Shown: piece by piece, positions 4,651-5,576 of the stretch | Layout of the letters: each line of letters starts with the position of its first letter | Numbering within the stretch: the first letter of the stretch is position 1 | Notes under the pieces: model-generated | What the model was told of the DNA's origin: nothing | Seen by the model: the letters and a program-made list of their open reading frames with translations, nothing else | Databases searched by the model: none | NCBI GenBank assembly: GCA_049297375.1 | Contig: JBAQUF010000005.1 | Span: 1-5,576, forward strand | Direction: 5' to 3' | Source of the DNA: JAAZNV01 sp049297375 | Lineage (GTDB): Bacteria > Patescibacteriota > WWE3 > UBA101185 > UBA10185 | Length of the DNA stretch: 5,576 nt | Program-made: the position numbers and the translations under genes

Positions 4651-4986
4651 CTATCTCGTATTTCCTGATCCTTGCAGTGTACCTCTCTTCAATCTGTCTT
4701 CAATCTTTTTTAATCCAACTTTTGGTATTTCATTAAAATCAACACCTAGCTCAGTACAGATATTAGCTAAATACCAAAGAATATCGGATATCTCTTTTAT
4801 AATTAAGTCTCGGCGTTCAGGACTAATTTTATCGTCTTCATCGCGAAGTGCGTGCTTAAAATGCTCTGCTAGTTCTCCAGCTTCCCCAGTAATCCCATAT
4901 ATTAAGTATCTAAAAGCATCTGGTGTATTTTGATTTGGATAAAACGCGTGCTTTCTAGACTCAGTTTGATAATCATTAAAGTCCAT
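4651..4986 (-). CDS. MazG-like nucleoside triphosphate pyrophosphohydrolase
   Basis: Enzymes of this all-alpha NTP-PPase superfamily hydrolyse (d)NTPs to the monophosphate and pyrophosphate, often clearing damaged or surplus nucleotides. From the ATG at 4986 the protein has 111 residues, normal for a single-domain member. It opens with MDFNDYQTESRKHAFYP (1-17). GEAGELAE (34-41) supplies the first metal-binding pair, E35 and E38. EISDILWYLANICTELG (65-81) supplies the second, E65 and D68. The tail RLKRGTLQGSGNTR (98-111) resembles the RG-x-I-x-GSGD-x-R end common in small MazG-like proteins. A TTG at 5004 would add six residues but lies in the -10 region, so 4986 is preferred. Its stop (TAG) lies four bases from the tRNA-Lys CCA end. 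It runs in the same direction as the gene ending at 5063 but has its own promoter. Confidence 0.88.
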   Translation of the reverse strand: MDFNDYQTESRKHAFYPNQNTPDAFRYLIYGITGEAGELAEHFKHALRDEDDKISPERRDLIIKEISDILWYLANICTELGVDFNEIPKVGLKKIEDRLKRGTLQGSGNTR

Positions 4987-4994
4987 ATAAAGCA

Positions 4995-5003
4995 ATTGTA
5001 ACA
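4995..5003 (-). promoter_or_regulatory. Extended -10 promoter of the MazG-like gene
   Basis: On the minus strand TGT (5003-5001) precedes TACAAT (5000-4995), eight bases before the ATG at 4986. This fixes the start codon and predicts a leaderless mRNA. A weak -35 (TGGTGA, 5023-5018) sits at 17-base spacing. Confidence 0.55.
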
Positions 5004-5062
5004 AATATATTAAAGTCTCACCAAAAGAAGATTTTCTAGAATTAAGACCTTTAAAATCTACT

Positions 5063-5576
5063 TTATTCCTTTTCCATGATACTCTTCAACCACACACAAA
5101 TTCTCTCAACATCCTTATGTGAAAAACACGATGTTGTTACTTCTATATCTTTTTTACTTAAAAGATTAAATAGAAGATCTACTTCAAAATGTTCAAGTTC
5201 TTTTGAATCTATAAGACAATACTTGTTACCTATTTCTGCATCAGAAGGAAATATTAAAACTTGAGTAAAATCTTCCGAAACATCCATTCCTGATTTAAAT
5301 ACTTTACCTAAGTTATTTAAACCTAGTTTGGATAAAGAACCTGGAGATAGAAGCGGCAGTCTTGATGTTACTCTTTGGAAAGTTCTCTTAAAACCACTTT
5401 CTTTTATTTGATTAAAAGAGTGCTTACCTAATTTTCCAAACTTTGCGTCAGCAGCACCTTTAACTATAATTCTATGAGTTTTATCATCCACTTCAACATA
5501 TGCAATATCTGGATTCTTTTGTATTCCTAGGTATTGATCTAAACCTAACTTCTTTGGATTTTGTACAATCTTAAGT
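5063..5576 (-). CDS. Unrecognised protein, C-terminal part (5'-partial)
   Basis: I do not recognise this protein. The frame is open to the right edge; 170 residues are visible, and a GTG at 5491 is internal to the frame rather than a supported start. The sequence begins LKIVQNPKKLGLDQYLGIQ, followed by a basic, glycine-rich middle (GAADAKFGKLGKHSFNQIKESGFKRTFQRV) and a proline/leucine stretch (SRLPLLSPGSLSKLG). The C-terminal half alternates strand and helix: DFTQVLIFPSDAEIGNKYCLI, then two helical parts ending in VERICVWLKSIMEKE. There is no membrane segment, signal peptide or familiar catalytic motif. The basic middle could contact nucleic acid, but that is a guess. The stop at 5063 is followed by 76 bases with the promoter of the MazG-like gene and no clear terminator. 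Confidence 0.6.
   Translation of the reverse strand, partial: LKIVQNPKKLGLDQYLGIQKNPDIAYVEVDDKTHRIIVKGAADAKFGKLGKHSFNQIKESGFKRTFQRVTSRLPLLSPGSLSKLGLNNLGKVFKSGMDVSEDFTQVLIFPSDAEIGNKYCLIDSKELEHFEVDLLFNLLSKKDIEVTTSCFSHKDVERICVWLKSIMEKE

Noticed and set aside
4568..4933. Plus-strand reading frame starting in tRNA-Lys
   Set aside because: It translates the tRNA and then the antisense of the MazG-like gene; both underlying features are well supported.
4987..5004. TTG start at 5004 for the MazG-like protein
   Set aside because: The six added residues are encoded by the TGTTACAAT promoter element, and the family N-terminus matches the ATG at 4986.
5076..5264. Plus-strand frame opposite the partial gene at the right edge
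   Set aside because: The minus-strand frame is open throughout to the edge and has better composition; this one is an antisense shadow with no promoter or ribosome site.
1..5576. Recoding of UGA (as in some Patescibacteria), suggested by no TGA among seven stops
   Set aside because: All genes read through without in-frame TGA, tryptophan is written as TGG, and seven stops are too few in an AT-rich genome.
1..5576. CRISPR array, insertion sequence or attachment site
   Set aside because: No regularly spaced repeats, transposase fragments, terminal inverted repeats or duplicated tRNA 3' ends were found.

Overview
This AT-rich window carries seven protein genes, two of them cut by the window edges, and three tRNA genes. 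There is no operon of related function. The genes lack convincing Shine-Dalgarno sequences. Instead, most have a -10 box 6 to 15 bases before the start codon, often of the extended TGn type, so many mRNAs here look leaderless. The low GC, the housekeeping content and the small unrecognised genes fit a small-genome bacterium, possibly from the Candidate Phyla Radiation (Patescibacteria). That assignment is an inference; no rRNA is present to confirm it. All seven visible stops are TAA or TAG.

Left part (1-1549), plus strand: the 3' end of a lysine-rich, coiled-coil and membrane protein gene, closed by a clear Rho-independent terminator. Next come a nucleoside 2-deoxyribosyltransferase-like protein and a small membrane protein with a DUF457/YdjM-type LPDIDH motif. 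The middle is occupied by rarA on the minus strand (1550-2764), an AAA+ ATPase that acts at stalled replication forks. It is expressed from a palindromic promoter whose two arms each hold a -35 on one strand and a -10 on the other.

Central RNA region (2829-4646), plus strand: an odd tRNA with the alanine anticodon AGC, a radical-SAM 23S rRNA A2503 methyltransferase (RlmN/Cfr family, with several Cfr-like features), tRNA-Gly(GCC) and tRNA-Lys(UUU). The first two tRNAs sit in strikingly similar transcription units. Each has a TTGACA-N17-extended -10 promoter, a 33-base purine-rich leader, a tRNA without encoded CCA, and a folded tail of about 90-105 bases containing CCCTTCAT. Each ends in a terminator with a shared CTCGCTA stem. 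Their identity elements are also odd: the alanine-anticodon tRNA has G3:C70, whereas the glycine tRNA has G3:U70, the classic alanine signal. tRNA-Lys is conventional and encodes its CCA.

Right part (4651-5576), minus strand: a MazG-like nucleotide pyrophosphohydrolase that converges on tRNA-Lys with a gap of four bases, and the C-terminal part of a protein I do not recognise. The common theme is translation (tRNAs, rRNA methylation) and nucleotide or genome maintenance (RarA, MazG-like, deoxyribosyltransferase-like), but the separate promoters argue that the genes are expressed individually.
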